A DNA stretch of 64,000 nt from Bin87 sp965219925 (GTDB lineage: Bacteria > Chloroflexota > Dehalococcoidia > Lucifugimonadales > UBA3495): positions 1,488,001 to 1,552,000 of the forward strand of contig OZ244795.1 in assembly GCA_965219925.1 (NCBI GenBank), given 5' to 3'. The notes below the pieces were generated by a model. It did not search any database. It worked only from the letters and a program-made list of their open reading frames with translations, and was not told where the DNA came from. Each line of letters opens with the position of its first letter. The first letter of the stretch is position 1. The translations under genes were made by a program, and so were the position numbers. Shown piece by piece: positions 1 to 8,429 of this stretch.

Positions 1-1176
1 GATGAATCCCAGGAACAGCGCGCCGCCCATGGTAAGACGGATTATCACCCGATTCAGATAATCCTGAGTGGGGCGCCCCGGTCTGATGCCCAGCACGAAA
101 CCACCGTTACGTTGCAAATTTTCTGCGATGTTTTGCTGCTGGAAAACCACCAGGGTGTAAAAGAAAGTGAAACCCACCACGAGGACAAAGGCCAGAATCC
201 AGTAAATCGGGCCGCCGGGGCTCAGGGCCACGTTGAGGTTGTCGGCGATATTGCCGAGGAGCCCGCCGGCCGAGCTCAGGTATTGGGCGACCGTACCGGG
301 CAGAATTACGATGGAAAAAGCAAATATGAGGGGGATCATACCGGCTGAGTTGATACGCAACGGTATGTACGATGACCCGGATTGGCGGTACATTTGCCCG
401 CCCCTGAAGATGCTGCGACCATACTGTACGGGAATGCGGCGGTGCGCCTCATTGAAAACCACGATCATGGCTATGATCAGCAGCCCGATGAGGGCGAAAA
501 AGAACACACCGATGATGTTGTCGCGGTCCAGGAACCCTCGGGCAAGCAGACCCGGGAAACCGACCACGATGCCGGCGAAGATAATCAGCGATATACCGTT
601 CCCGATGCCGCGCTCGGTGATGAGTTCCCCGAGCCAGACCAGGAACATTGTACCGGCGGTCATCGACAGGATGGCCGCAATAGTCGGCATGAGGGCATCG
701 CCCGCAAATCCCACGTTGGTGAGTACGTTGGCCTGTTGCAACAGCACCAATTGTGCGAATGCCTGCGCGATGGCAATGGGAACCGTACTCCAATGGGTGA
801 TGCGGTTCATCTTGATTCGACCGGCTTCACCTTCTCGCGACAGGTTCTGCAACGTTGGTATGACCGGCGTGAGCAGCTGCATAATGATGGAGGCGGTGAT
901 GTAGGGGAAAACACCCAGCGCCACTATGCTCATTCGACGCAGGGCGCCTCCGGAGAACAAATCCAGGAATCCCAACAGCTGGTTGTTGTTAAACAGGTTG
1001 TCGAGGGCGACGGAATCCAAACCTGGTATGGGAATGTGGGCTACTAACCGGTACAGAGCCAGCATCCCCAGGGTAAACAGGATTTTCGTACGAAGGTCGG
1101 GCAGGCTGAAGGCATCGATTGCCGCCTGCATCAACCGGGGCCATCGGCCGCCGCCCTGCACCTCCGATTGAATCAT
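1..1176 (-). CDS. secY: Protein translocase subunit SecY (3' end outside window)
   Basis: SecY is the channel-forming subunit of the Sec translocon in the cytoplasmic membrane. The minus strand reads about 392 residues without a stop, from ATG at 1176 to the window edge. Typical SecY features are visible: the start of TM1 followed by a loop with HIPIPGLD, the segment SGGALRRMSIVALGVFPYI (plug and TM2 region), the conserved GISLIIFAGI stretch, and the cytosolic FNEAHRRIPVQYG loop. The C-terminal TM segments are missing because the gene is cut by the window. It is the last visible gene of the S10-spc operon, 38 bp after rplO, its usual place. Confidence 0.97.
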   Translation of the reverse strand, partial: MIQSEVQGGGRWPRLMQAAIDAFSLPDLRTKILFTLGMLALYRLVAHIPIPGLDSVALDNLFNNNQLLGFLDLFSGGALRRMSIVALGVFPYITASIIMQLLTPVIPTLQNLSREGEAGRIKMNRITHWSTVPIAIAQAFAQLVLLQQANVLTNVGFAGDALMPTIAAILSMTAGTMFLVWLGELITERGIGNGISLIIFAGIVVGFPGLLARGFLDRDNIIGVFFFALIGLLIIAMIVVFNEAHRRIPVQYGRSIFRGGQMYRQSGSSYIPLRINSAGMIPLIFAFSIVILPGTVAQYLSSAGGLLGNIADNLNVALSPGGPIYWILAFVLVVGFTFFYTLVVFQQQNIAENLQRNGGFVLGIRPGRPTQDYLNRVIIRLTMGGALFLGFI

Positions 1177-1214
1177 CGCCTACCGCACCTTACCCACAGA
1201 GACCGATGACAGGG

Positions 1215-1661
1215 TTAAAGCTCTACCGCAGTGCCGCCGGCGGCTTCGATTTTCGCTCGCGCCGAAGCAGTGAACTTGTGGGCCGAAATGATAAGGCCGT
1301 GCTGCAACTCGCCGTCTCCAACCACCTTGACGGGGCGGCGCGTTCTCCTGATGATACCCAGGTTATGCAACTTTTCCGGCGTTATTTCATCGCCGGGATC
1401 AAACCGCTCCTGTAGGGTTTCGAGGCTGACCAATGCGTAGTGGGTCTTGTAGCGGTTGTTGAAACCGCGTTTCATGGGGAGACCCTTGATGAGCGGGAGT
1501 TGTCCGCCTTCAAAACCGGGACGCAGCCCTCGTCCGGACCGAGATTTCTGCCCTTTCATACCCCGCCCGGCGTAGCTGCCTCCACCGGCGGAATCTCCTC
1601 GGCCGATGCGCTTTCGCCCGCGGCGAGCGCCTTTGGGCGAGGCAATTTGGTGTTCCATCAT
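1215..1661 (-). CDS. rplO: 50S ribosomal protein L15
   Basis: L15 is a late-assembly protein of the large subunit. The 148-residue product has the glycine-rich, basic N-terminal half typical of the family (RKRIGRGDSAGGGSYAGRGMKGQKSR, split here by GRG and GQ motifs) and the C-terminal globular part ending in AAGGTAVEL. A GTG at 1679 could extend it by six residues, but the ATG at 1661 has a GGAG 12 bases upstream and gives the usual N-terminus, with a second ATG directly after it. It sits between rpmD and secY, as in most spc operons. Confidence 0.95.
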   Translation of the reverse strand: MMEHQIASPKGARRGRKRIGRGDSAGGGSYAGRGMKGQKSRSGRGLRPGFEGGQLPLIKGLPMKRGFNNRYKTHYALVSLETLQERFDPGDEITPEKLHNLGIIRRTRRPVKVVGDGELQHGLIISAHKFTASARAKIEAAGGTAVEL

Positions 1662-1698
1662 GATTGAAAGTAACTCCACGTGCAGATCTGGACGGCTA

Positions 1699-1884
1699 TT
1701 ATCCCTCAGCGGGTTCGACCGTAACGAGATGCTGCACTTTGTTAATCATTCCGAGTATGGTGGGGCTGTCTTCGTGGATAACCGAGTGGTGCAGCCGTTT
1801 CAGCCCCAACGATTGCACGATGCGCCGTTGGTAGGACGGGCGACCGATGCAACTCTTTTTCCAGGTGATTTTTATTTGTGCCAT
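1699..1884 (-). CDS. rpmD: 50S ribosomal protein L30
   Basis: A 61-residue protein with the L30 pattern: an N-terminal KITWKKSCIGRP strand-helix, the central LGLKRLHHSV motif and the C-terminal GMINKVQHLV helix. Length and position between rpsE and rplO match the family. L30 is a small component of the large subunit that is absent from some bacteria, so its presence here is informative for the lineage. Confidence 0.95.
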   Translation of the reverse strand: MAQIKITWKKSCIGRPSYQRRIVQSLGLKRLHHSVIHEDSPTILGMINKVQHLVTVEPAEG

Positions 1885-1927
1885 TTGAATTCAGCCCTAA
1901 AGTGGAGTCAGACCGGATTTTAATTGA

Positions 1928-2743
1928 CTAGCCGGCCAGTTCACCGGTAGCGTCAGAATCCGTTGCAACGTTCTCGGTTGCCACGGCGTCCGGGGCGGGT
2001 GGTTCCGGGGCGGCGTCGCCAACCGGGGCAGTGGTTTCGGTAGCCTCGGCTGGCGTCGGTGGCGGAGTCGGTGTTGCAACCGGACCCGGGGCATCGGACA
2101 ACCCTGGAGTTGCTTCTACTGCTACGGATTCCGTCGAACCGTTGGTAGTCGGAGCAACCAGGCTCAAGCGGGATGCCCGCGTCGTTACCGGATCACGCAG
2201 GAGACTCAGGGCTTCCAGCGTAGCCTGGACGATGTTGATGGGATTGCGCGAACCCAGGGACTTGCCAACAACATCCTGCACGCCGCCCAACTCGAGCATG
2301 GCCCGCATTGCGCCGGCGGCGATGACGCCGGTTCCCAAAGGAGCGGGCTTGATGATGACGATTGATGCCCCTTTGCGAACTGATATTTCGTGAGGAATCG
2401 TGCTTCCCTTGATAGGGATGGTGATGGTGCTGCGGCGGGCCACGGCGGTTCCTTTACGCACTGCGTCGGGAATTGCCAGGGCTTTGCCCATGCCGGCGCC
2501 GACGTGTCCCTGTCCATCGCCGACCACTACGAGGGCGTTGAAACGCAGACGGCGTCCGCCTTTGACTACTTTAGCGATTCGGCGGGTGTGGACTACGCGT
2601 TCACTAAAACCGCCGCTGTCGTCTTCTCGCGGACGTTGCTCACGGTCGCGACCGCGACCTCCGCGTCCGCCGCCACGGCGATCTCCACCGCCGGTGCCGG
2701 TGCGGTCGTTCCTATCTCCCCTGCGGGGTGCAGCTGAAACCAT
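1928..2743 (-). CDS. rpsE: 30S ribosomal protein S5 with long tails
   Basis: S5 is a decoding-centre protein of the small subunit. The conserved core begins near residue 46 (FSERVVHTRRIAKVVKGGRR) and includes GDGQGHVGAGMGKA and the C-terminal SRNPINIVQATLEAL. At 271 residues the protein is about 100 longer than usual. It has a Gly/Arg-rich N-terminal tail of about 45 residues and a Pro/Ala/Thr-rich, acidic C-terminal tail of about 70. The start codon overlaps the rplR stop codon (TGATG), which implies translational coupling. The tails are seen directly; their role is unknown. Confidence 0.96.
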   Translation of the reverse strand: MVSAAPRRGDRNDRTGTGGGDRRGGGRGGRGRDREQRPREDDSGGFSERVVHTRRIAKVVKGGRRLRFNALVVVGDGQGHVGAGMGKALAIPDAVRKGTAVARRSTITIPIKGSTIPHEISVRKGASIVIIKPAPLGTGVIAAGAMRAMLELGGVQDVVGKSLGSRNPINIVQATLEALSLLRDPVTTRASRLSLVAPTTNGSTESVAVEATPGLSDAPGPVATPTPPPTPAEATETTAPVGDAAPEPPAPDAVATENVATDSDATGELAG

Positions 2744-3102
2744 CAGAACTCAAGCCCTCCTTCCCGGGCTGCATCAGCCAACGCCTTGACGCGACCGTGA
2801 TAACGGTAGCCTCCCCGGTCGAACACGACCGATGTGACGCCGACTGCAACTGCGCGTTCGGCCACCAGTTTACCCACGGCCACGGAAGCGGCGGTTTTCG
2901 GTGTGGCGTCATCAGACGCCAACTCCTGGCTTGACGCGTAGGCCAATGTGTGTCCACGGGCGTCATCAATGACCTGGGCATAGATGCCCCTGGCACTGCG
3001 AAAAACGCAAAGCCTGGGTCGTATGGACGTGCCGTTGACTTTGTTGCGGACTCTGCGATGTCGGACAACGCGGAGTTTTCTTGAATCTTTATCGCGTGGC
3101 AT
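2743..3102 (-). CDS. rplR: 50S ribosomal protein L18
   Basis: L18 binds 5S rRNA together with L5. The 119-residue product has the family signature: basic N-terminus with VRHRRVRNKVNGT, RPRLCVFRSARGIYAQVIDD, the central LAYASSQE, and the C-terminal VVFDRGGYRYHGRVKALADA with GLEF at the end. Length is normal. It lies between rplF and rpsE, and its stop codon overlaps the rpsE start. Confidence 0.97.
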   Translation of the reverse strand: MPRDKDSRKLRVVRHRRVRNKVNGTSIRPRLCVFRSARGIYAQVIDDARGHTLAYASSQELASDDATPKTAASVAVGKLVAERAVAVGVTSVVFDRGGYRYHGRVKALADAAREGGLEF

Positions 3103-3171
3103 TTTGTTGTCAGCTCTTCTATGAGTGAGGGATTGGAACGTGGGTAGTATGAGAACCGGGCTGATGGATGA

Positions 3172-3786
3172 TCAGACGGCGCGCCTGGCGGCGGCCTTCC
3201 CGGGCTTGAGCCGCAAAACCTCGCCCTGGTACCGGATGCCCTTCTCTTTGTAGCGGTTGGGTGGACGCACGCGGCGCACTTTCGCGGCCAGTTGGCCGAC
3301 CTTCTGCTTGTCGACGCCGCTGACGTGAACGCGGTTGTTGCCTTCCACCTGCATGGTCAATCCTTCATCGGGGAAGACACTAACAGTGTGGCTGTAACCT
3401 ACGCTCAGCGTAATCCCATCCCCATTTTGCTGCACACGGTAACCGACGCCCATCAATTCCAGGGTACGTGAATACCCGTCGGTTACGCCGAGGATGGCAT
3501 TTGCAATCAGTGTGCGTGTGAGGCCATGAAGAGAGTGGTGAAATTTGCGTGCGGTGAGGCGTTCGACGATGACGTTGCCATCCTCTACCTTTACGGTTAC
3601 TTCCGGGTGGTATTTTTGGGTAACGCTACCGCGAGGGCCTTTGACGACCACTCCGCCGTAGATCACCTCAACTTCGACACCCGATGGGATTGGTATGGGT
3701 TGCCGCCCGATGCGGGACAAGGGGCGTTCGGTGGGTGGGACCCGTTGGGCCACGCCGACACTGGTCATTTCCTGATTACCAGACAT
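3172..3786 (-). CDS. rplF: 50S ribosomal protein L6
   Basis: L6 sits near the factor-binding site of the large subunit. The core SRIGRQPIPIPSGVEVEV begins at about residue 24, and the C-terminal domain carries VGYRVQQNGDGITLSVGYSH and RPPNRYKEKGIRY. The product is 204 residues, about 25 longer than usual, because of an N-terminal extension rich in polar residues. The extension depends on the ATG at 3786, which has a GGAGAG upstream and overlaps the end of rpsH by 11 bp. An internal ATG seven codons in is a possible alternative start. Confidence 0.95.
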   Translation of the reverse strand: MSGNQEMTSVGVAQRVPPTERPLSRIGRQPIPIPSGVEVEVIYGGVVVKGPRGSVTQKYHPEVTVKVEDGNVIVERLTARKFHHSLHGLTRTLIANAILGVTDGYSRTLELMGVGYRVQQNGDGITLSVGYSHTVSVFPDEGLTMQVEGNNRVHVSGVDKQKVGQLAAKVRRVRPPNRYKEKGIRYQGEVLRLKPGKAAARRAV

Positions 3787-4174
3787 AGCAAACCAACTCT
3801 CCTCCGATGCCTTTCCGCCACGCCTGATACCCGGTCATCATCCCCTGAGAAGTGGATACGATGGCGATGCCCAGGCCGCCATAGACACGAGGTATTTCCC
3901 CATGGCCGACGTGTACCCTGAGACCGGGTTTACTCACCCGCTTCAATCCGCGGATGGCGCTCTGTTCGTCGTCGCTGTATCTCAATTGGATACGCATTGT
4001 CGGAAAGCGTGGTCCGCGGGCCGGTTCCCAGTCCCTGATGTAACCCTGAGATTTCAGGATATCGGCAATTGCCGTTTTGATTTTGGATTGCGGCACCATA
4101 ACTGTCTGGTGCCGCGCCTGGATGGCATTTCGAATGCGAGTCAGCATATCTGCCACCGGGTCGTTAATTGGCAT
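3776..4174 (-). CDS. rpsH: 30S ribosomal protein S8
   Basis: S8 is a primary 16S rRNA binding protein and a regulator of spc operons in some bacteria. The 132-residue product starts with the family pattern NDPVADMLTRIRNA and ends with the conserved STSQGMMTGYQAWRKGIGGE. The ATG at 4174 fits the family start; the frame stays open further upstream, but that sequence is antisense to rpsN and not S8-like. It overlaps rplF by 11 bp. Confidence 0.96.
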   Translation of the reverse strand: MPINDPVADMLTRIRNAIQARHQTVMVPQSKIKTAIADILKSQGYIRDWEPARGPRFPTMRIQLRYSDDEQSAIRGLKRVSKPGLRVHVGHGEIPRVYGGLGIAIVSTSQGMMTGYQAWRKGIGGELVCYVW

Positions 4175-4223
4175 TACGGGATAGCTCCTTGTTACGTATC
4201 CACGTCTAGGAACGCGAGCGGGC

Positions 4224-4529
4224 CTAAAGGCTTGCCTTCCGGACGCCCGGCAGCAGGCCATCGAGGGCCATTTCGCGGAACGAAATGCGGGAAAGGCCAA
4301 AGTGGCGAATATAACCCCGGGGCCGACCGGTGGCGCCGTCGCGGTTCCTGATGCGATTGGGGTTGGCGTCGTGTGGCAGCAAAGCCAACTTCTGCCGCGC
4401 CTCGAACCGATCGCGCATGGGGAGGCTGAGGTCCCTGGCTTGTGCCAGCAGCGCTGCCCTTCTTTCGGCATACCGGGCGGCGGTTTGTTTGCGCCGCTCG
4501 TTTTTTACAATGGAGGATTTTTTGGCCAA
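4224..4529 (-). CDS. rpsN: 30S ribosomal protein S14, long zinc-independent form
   Basis: S14 is a small-subunit head protein. At 101 residues this is the long form. It has MAKKSSIVKNERRK at the N-terminus, RDRFEARQKLALLPHDANP in the middle and the conserved GRPRGYIRHFGLSRISFREMA at the C-terminus. It has no cysteines, so the CxxC zinc ribbon of the short form is absent. It lies between rplE and rpsH, as expected. Confidence 0.96.
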   Translation of the reverse strand: MAKKSSIVKNERRKQTAARYAERRAALLAQARDLSLPMRDRFEARQKLALLPHDANPNRIRNRDGATGRPRGYIRHFGLSRISFREMALDGLLPGVRKASL

Positions 4530-4552
4530 GGTGAGTATCTCCTGATATGGGG

Positions 4553-5224
4553 TTATTCGCGTATGAACGGCATGCCGAAATGTTCCAGCAAACGGCTGGC
4601 TTCGGCGTCGTCAGGGGCATTGGTGGTAATGGTAACCTGCAACCCACGCAACCGGTCGATACTGTTGTAATCGATTTCCGGGAACACAATCTGTTCGCGC
4701 AGGCCCAGGGAGAAATTGCCACGCCCGTCGAATCCGTTGCGGGAGATGCCGCGGAAGTCCCGGATGCGAGGCAGGGCCGTGATAATCAACCGTTCCAAAA
4801 AGTAAAACATGCGGTCACCACGCAGGGTAACGGTAGTACCCACCGGGTTCCCTTCCCTCACCTTGAATCCGGCGATGGAACGCTTGGCGCGGGTGATGAC
4901 GGGTTTTTGGCCGGAGATGGTGGTCAAATCCCTTACTGCGCTCTCCATGGCCCGCCCGTTGGTTAGGGCCTCTCCAAGACCGATGTTCAAGTTGATCTTG
5001 GTGATACGGGGCACACGCATGGGGCTGGGGTACCCGAATTCGGACATCATTGAGGGAACGATCTCCTCGCGGTACCGAATTTTCAGGTGTGGAGGAGGCA
5101 GAGGCGCGGGTTCGGAGCCGTTGGTTTCGGCGCTGTCATCCCGGCGGCGCTGCCGCCGCCCGCGGGTTTGGCTTTCGCCGGCGCCCGGTTCTATTTCCGT
5201 TTCTGTAGTTTGATTAGTTGTCAT
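4553..5224 (-). CDS. rplE: 50S ribosomal protein L5 with N-terminal extension
   Basis: L5 contacts 5S rRNA and the P-site tRNA. The conserved part starts around residue 46 (LKIRYREEIVPSMMSEFGY) and includes VPRITKINLNIGLGEA, KPVITRAKRSIAGFKVREG and the C-terminal DAEASRLLEHFGMPF. Total length is 223 residues against about 180 in most bacteria. The difference is a charged, low-complexity N-terminal tail with an Arg-rich patch (RGRRQRRRDD). The whole frame is open from ATG 5224, four bases after rplX, so the tail is probably translated. Confidence 0.96.
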   Translation of the reverse strand: MTTNQTTETEIEPGAGESQTRGRRQRRRDDSAETNGSEPAPLPPPHLKIRYREEIVPSMMSEFGYPSPMRVPRITKINLNIGLGEALTNGRAMESAVRDLTTISGQKPVITRAKRSIAGFKVREGNPVGTTVTLRGDRMFYFLERLIITALPRIRDFRGISRNGFDGRGNFSLGLREQIVFPEIDYNSIDRLRGLQVTITTNAPDDAEASRLLEHFGMPFIRE

Positions 5225-5227
5225 GAT

Positions 5228-5500
5228 TTAACCGTCCCGATTTCGGAACTGAGTGCTGGGTTCAGTGTAGTTGCTAGTTACGAGCTTGACATTCGAAATG
5301 TGAATCGATGCTTCCTGTTGGATACGGCCGCCTTGGCGAATACCTGGGCGGGGCTTGATATGGCGCGTTACAATATTGACGCCTTCAACGATGATACGGT
5401 CTTTTTCGGATACCATCTGAAGCACCCGACCGGATTTGCCCTTGTCTTTGCCGGCGATAACCAGCACATCATCGCCGCGCCGTATCTTGGTTTTTGCCAT
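5228..5500 (-). CDS. rplX: 50S ribosomal protein L24
   Basis: L24 is an early assembly protein of the large subunit with a KOW motif. The KOW region is seen as IRRGDDVLVIAGKDKGKSG, followed by VEGVNIVTRHIKP and SNVKLV. The ATG at 5500 gives 90 residues and overlaps the rplN stop codon (TGATG), a coupling arrangement. A GTG one codon upstream is possible but less likely. Confidence 0.96.
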   Translation of the reverse strand: MAKTKIRRGDDVLVIAGKDKGKSGRVLQMVSEKDRIIVEGVNIVTRHIKPRPGIRQGGRIQQEASIHISNVKLVTSNYTEPSTQFRNRDG

Positions 5501-5868
5501 CACACCACCTCAGGAGCCAGGGATACGATGCGCATGAAGCCACGGTCGCGAAGCTCGCGAGCTACCGGACCGAAAATGCGCGTGCCCCGGGGCAACTGGT
5601 TGTCATTGATGAGCACGGCGGCGTTGTCGTCGAATTTTATATAGGTGCCGTCGGGCCTCAGCAGCGGAGCGGCCTGGCGCACTATCACTGCCTTGACCAC
5701 CGAACCCTTCCGAACCGGTGAGTTGGGGACTGCCTCGCGGACGGTGCAGACGATGATGTCGCCCACGGACGCATATTTCCGACGACTGGAACCCGGAATG
5801 TTGATCAGGCGAATACGTCGGGCGCCGCTGTTATCCGCGACATGGAGCCTGGTGTAACTCTGAATCAT
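5500..5868 (-). CDS. rplN: 50S ribosomal protein L14
   Basis: L14 forms an intersubunit bridge. The 122-residue product has the normal family length and motifs: MIQSYTRLHVADNSGARRI, the KYASVGDIIVCTVREA strand, KAVIVRQ, FDDNAAVLI and the C-terminal GTRIFGPVARELRDRGF. It is flanked by rpsQ and rplX with no spacing. Confidence 0.98.
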   Translation of the reverse strand: MIQSYTRLHVADNSGARRIRLINIPGSSRRKYASVGDIIVCTVREAVPNSPVRKGSVVKAVIVRQAAPLLRPDGTYIKFDDNAAVLINDNQLPRGTRIFGPVARELRDRGFMRIVSLAPEVV

Positions 5869-6255
5869 CTAAGCGTCCTCGTTTTCGTTGTGGTCGCCGG
5901 ATTCTTCCGCCACGGCGGTTGCTAGGTCTGATGCCACGGAAGGGTCTTCGGACGGTTCTATGACGCTATCGCCCTCGAGCTCAATTGGTCGTACGTCAGC
6001 GACCTCCCGCCGGGACAGGATGTTCAACAGGCGCCAGTGCTTGGTGCGGGAGATGGGCCGGGTTTCCTGGATTCGCACCATGTCGCCGATTTGACACTGT
6101 TCTTCCGGATCGTGAACGTAGAAACGGGTTACGCGACGCATCTCTTTGCGGTAGACCCGGTGGCGTTGTTTCCACACCAGTTCCACCACTGCTGTTTTAC
6201 CCATTCGGGTGCCCACTACCGAGCCGACCCGAACTTTCCGCATTATTTTTGCCAT
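5869..6255 (-). CDS. rpsQ: 30S ribosomal protein S17 with acidic C-terminal tail
   Basis: S17 is a primary 16S rRNA binder with an OB fold. The core covers residues 1-85: KVRVGSVVGTRMGKTAVVELVW, then FYVHDPEEQCQIGDMVRIQETRPISRTK and WRLLNIL. After the core there is a tail of about 40 residues rich in Glu, Asp, Ser and Ala that ends in NENEDA. S17 is usually about 85 residues; this one is 128. The stop codon directly abuts the rplN start. Confidence 0.96.
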   Translation of the reverse strand: MAKIMRKVRVGSVVGTRMGKTAVVELVWKQRHRVYRKEMRRVTRFYVHDPEEQCQIGDMVRIQETRPISRTKHWRLLNILSRREVADVRPIELEGDSVIEPSEDPSVASDLATAVAEESGDHNENEDA

Positions 6256-6309
6256 CTGGAGTGTTTCCTGAATCCTGGGAGTGGAGGATGAATTATTGTT
6301 CGAGAAAGT

Positions 6310-6501
6310 CTATTGTGTTTGCCGTTCCCGCAGGCAGGTCAGCATACGAGCAACGTCCTTGCGGGTTTTCCGAGGCTGGTTGGTGTCGGTGAGTTGGTTG
6401 GTTGCGTCCCGAAAACGGAGATTCATCAACTCCTTGTACGACTTGTCCAACTCTTCCTGGATCTGTTCATCGGTGAGCGCTCGTATCTCGTACATTTTCA
6501 T
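6310..6501 (-). CDS. rpmC: 50S ribosomal protein L29
   Basis: L29 lies at the peptide exit tunnel next to L23. The 63-residue, mostly helical protein has the family pattern: EIRALTDEQIQEELDKSYKEL, then LRFRDATNQL and a C-terminal RKDVARMLTCLRERQ helix. It is between rplP and rpsQ, the standard place. Confidence 0.95.
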   Translation of the reverse strand: MKMYEIRALTDEQIQEELDKSYKELMNLRFRDATNQLTDTNQPRKTRKDVARMLTCLRERQTQ

Positions 6502-6507
6502 GTGAGA

Positions 6508-6948
6508 TCAGCCTCCTGTACCGGTGAGCAGCGCATTGATGCGATCTTTGTAAACGACTTTGGTGGGTATGGGGAGTTTGTGGGCGGCGCGAAGCAGAGC
6601 TGCTTCGGCCTGGTCCAGGGGGACACCGCCGACCTCGAACATTATCCTCCCGGGGCGCACAACAGCCACCCAGTGGTCGTTGGCGGCTTTTCCGCCGCCC
6701 ATGCGAACCTCGGCGGGTTTCTTGGAAACGGCTTTATCCGGGAAGATGCGAATCCAGGTTCGCCCGCCGCGTTGAAGATGGCGGGAAATGGCGACACGGG
6801 CGGATTCGATCTGACGGGCGGTTATCCAGTCGGGGCTCATCGCCTTCAGCCCGATTTCACCAAATTCGACCTTATTCCCGGTAGAGGCAGCGCCCCGGCG
6901 CTTGCCGCGGCCCATTTTTCGGTATTTGGTTCTTTTGGGTTGCAACAT
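6508..6948 (-). CDS. rplP: 50S ribosomal protein L16
   Basis: L16 supports tRNA binding at the A site. The 146-residue protein contains the KRTKYRKMGRGKRRGAAS N-terminus, FGEIGLKAMSPDWITARQIE, the RRGGRTWIRIFPDKAVSKKP core and MGGGKA. It is separated from rpmC by six bases and lies 50 bp after rpsC. Confidence 0.97.
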   Translation of the reverse strand: MLQPKRTKYRKMGRGKRRGAASTGNKVEFGEIGLKAMSPDWITARQIESARVAISRHLQRGGRTWIRIFPDKAVSKKPAEVRMGGGKAANDHWVAVVRPGRIMFEVGGVPLDQAEAALLRAAHKLPIPTKVVYKDRINALLTGTGG

Positions 6949-6998
6949 GGGATGTACTCCGAAAATCAGGTAATTGCCTTGTAAGACGCGGAAAACCG

Positions 6999-7739
6999 CT
7001 AGGCGTCCAGTATTTGGGCAAGGTCAGCGTCCGCCTCTGCGTCCTGACTCGCGACACGAAACTCGATGCTGTCCAGCTCGGTTTCTTCTTCCGCGGGTGG
7101 CGGCATTATCTGTCCTTTGTAGATCCAGACCTTGATACCGATGCGACCCATTGCCGTGTGGGCCTCTGACAGCGCATAGTCAATGTCGGCCCGCAATGTG
7201 TGCAGGGGCACCCGGCCCATCATCAGCTTCTCGGTCCGGGCAATTTCGGCGCCGGAGATCCTGCCCTTGGTGATGATCTTGACGCCCTCGGCGCCGGCCT
7301 GCATGGTTCGCAGGGCAGCCTGTCGCATAGCTCGCCGGTAGGCGACGCGTCGGCTGAGTTGGTCTGCGATGTTTCGACCCACCAGGAAAGGATCCATCTC
7401 CGGCTGCTCGATTTCTATGATGTTGAGGCGCATTTGGCCGCGCGACATGGTCTCCAATTTGGAACGCAGTCCCTTGACGCGGTCGCCATCGCGGCCGATG
7501 AGAATACCCGGACGGGCGGAGTGGATATTGATGATGATTTCCTGAGCAGTGCGGTCGATTTCGATTTTGGCGATACCGGCGTCGGAGAATGAACGGTACT
7601 CGCGGTGGATAGCCCGACGGAGCGCCAGATCTTCCTGTACGCCAGAGCGATATTGGGCGCCGTTATTGGCGTACCAATGGGTTTTCCAGTCTTTGATGAT
7701 TCCCAATCGGAAACCGTAAGGGTGTGTTTTATGGCCCAT
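6999..7739 (-). CDS. rpsC: 30S ribosomal protein S3
   Basis: S3 lines the mRNA entry channel. The 246-residue protein begins MGHKTHPYGFRLGIIKDWKT, has the KH domain with RPGILIGRDGDRVKGLR, and the C-terminal domain with GAEGVKIITKGRISGAEIAR and MGRVPLHTLRADIDYAL. After residue 210 it has a modest acidic C-terminal tail. It starts three bases after rplV ends. Confidence 0.97.
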   Translation of the reverse strand: MGHKTHPYGFRLGIIKDWKTHWYANNGAQYRSGVQEDLALRRAIHREYRSFSDAGIAKIEIDRTAQEIIINIHSARPGILIGRDGDRVKGLRSKLETMSRGQMRLNIIEIEQPEMDPFLVGRNIADQLSRRVAYRRAMRQAALRTMQAGAEGVKIITKGRISGAEIARTEKLMMGRVPLHTLRADIDYALSEAHTAMGRIGIKVWIYKGQIMPPPAEEETELDSIEFRVASQDAEADADLAQILDA

Positions 7740-7742
7740 AAT

Positions 7743-8087
7743 TTAGACCTCCAGAATCTCGTCCACTTCGATGATGATGTGGCTGGACCGGCGAGTTACT
7801 CGACCGATGCGCCCACGAGCCCGCGGACGAAAGCGTTTGAGCGGACGGGCCTGGTCAGCGGAGATACGCGTGATGCGGAGCGTCTCGCGACTCATAAACA
7901 GATTGTTTTCGGCGTTGGATGCCGCTGACTGCACTACCTTGGCCACTGATCGGGCCCACGGGGAAGTCATCAAACCAAGCTGATCCAGGGCATCGTTTAC
8001 GGTCATCCCGCGCACGGCGTCCATTATTGGTTTAAGGCGTTTGGGGGATGCCCCGACTTGTTTGGCCATTGCCCTGACTACCGGCAT
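7743..8087 (-). CDS. rplV: 50S ribosomal protein L22
   Basis: L22 reaches into the exit tunnel. The 114-residue product has the family motifs SPKRLKPIMDAVRGMTVNDAL, the AKVVQSAASNAENN helix and the beta-hairpin region RFRPRARGRIGRVTRRSSHI. The usual start is ATG 8087; ATG seven codons later is a weaker choice. It lies between rpsS and rpsC. Confidence 0.96.
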   Translation of the reverse strand: MPVVRAMAKQVGASPKRLKPIMDAVRGMTVNDALDQLGLMTSPWARSVAKVVQSAASNAENNLFMSRETLRITRISADQARPLKRFRPRARGRIGRVTRRSSHIIIEVDEILEV

Positions 8088-8091
8088 GGGG

Positions 8092-8376
8092 TTACCTCAC
8101 TCTGCTGGTACGTTCGGAGCGCGACACGTGGCCGCGGTACGTACGAGTCGGTGCGAACTCCCCGAGACGGTGTCCAACCATGTTTTCGGTGATGAATACC
8201 GGTACATGGCGGCGTCCATCATGGACACCGAAATTCAACCCGACCATTTCGGGCATAATCATGGAGTCACGGGACCAGGTACGGATAACGGTGGCTTCAC
8301 CGGATTCTCTAACCCGGTTAACCTTCTTGAGCAGTTTGGGGTGGACGTACGGGCCCTTTTTTACTGATCTTGACAT
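8092..8376 (-). CDS. rpsS: 30S ribosomal protein S19
   Basis: S19 is a small-subunit head protein near S13. The 94-residue product begins MSRSVKKGPYVHPKLLKKV and contains IRTWSRDSMIMPEMVGLNF, the HDGRRHVPVFITENMVGHR segment and the FAPTRTYRGH motif. Length is normal. It is followed four bases later by rplV. Confidence 0.97.
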   Translation of the reverse strand: MSRSVKKGPYVHPKLLKKVNRVRESGEATVIRTWSRDSMIMPEMVGLNFGVHDGRRHVPVFITENMVGHRLGEFAPTRTYRGHVSRSERTSRVR

Positions 8377-8429
8377 ATCGACAAATGCCTGAAGTTTAGT
8401 GCGCCTGATATTCCAATTGTTACCGGAGA

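Noticed and set aside
233..1047. Plus-strand open frames of about 220 codons
   Set aside because: They are antisense to secY, whose reading on the minus strand gives continuous SecY motifs.
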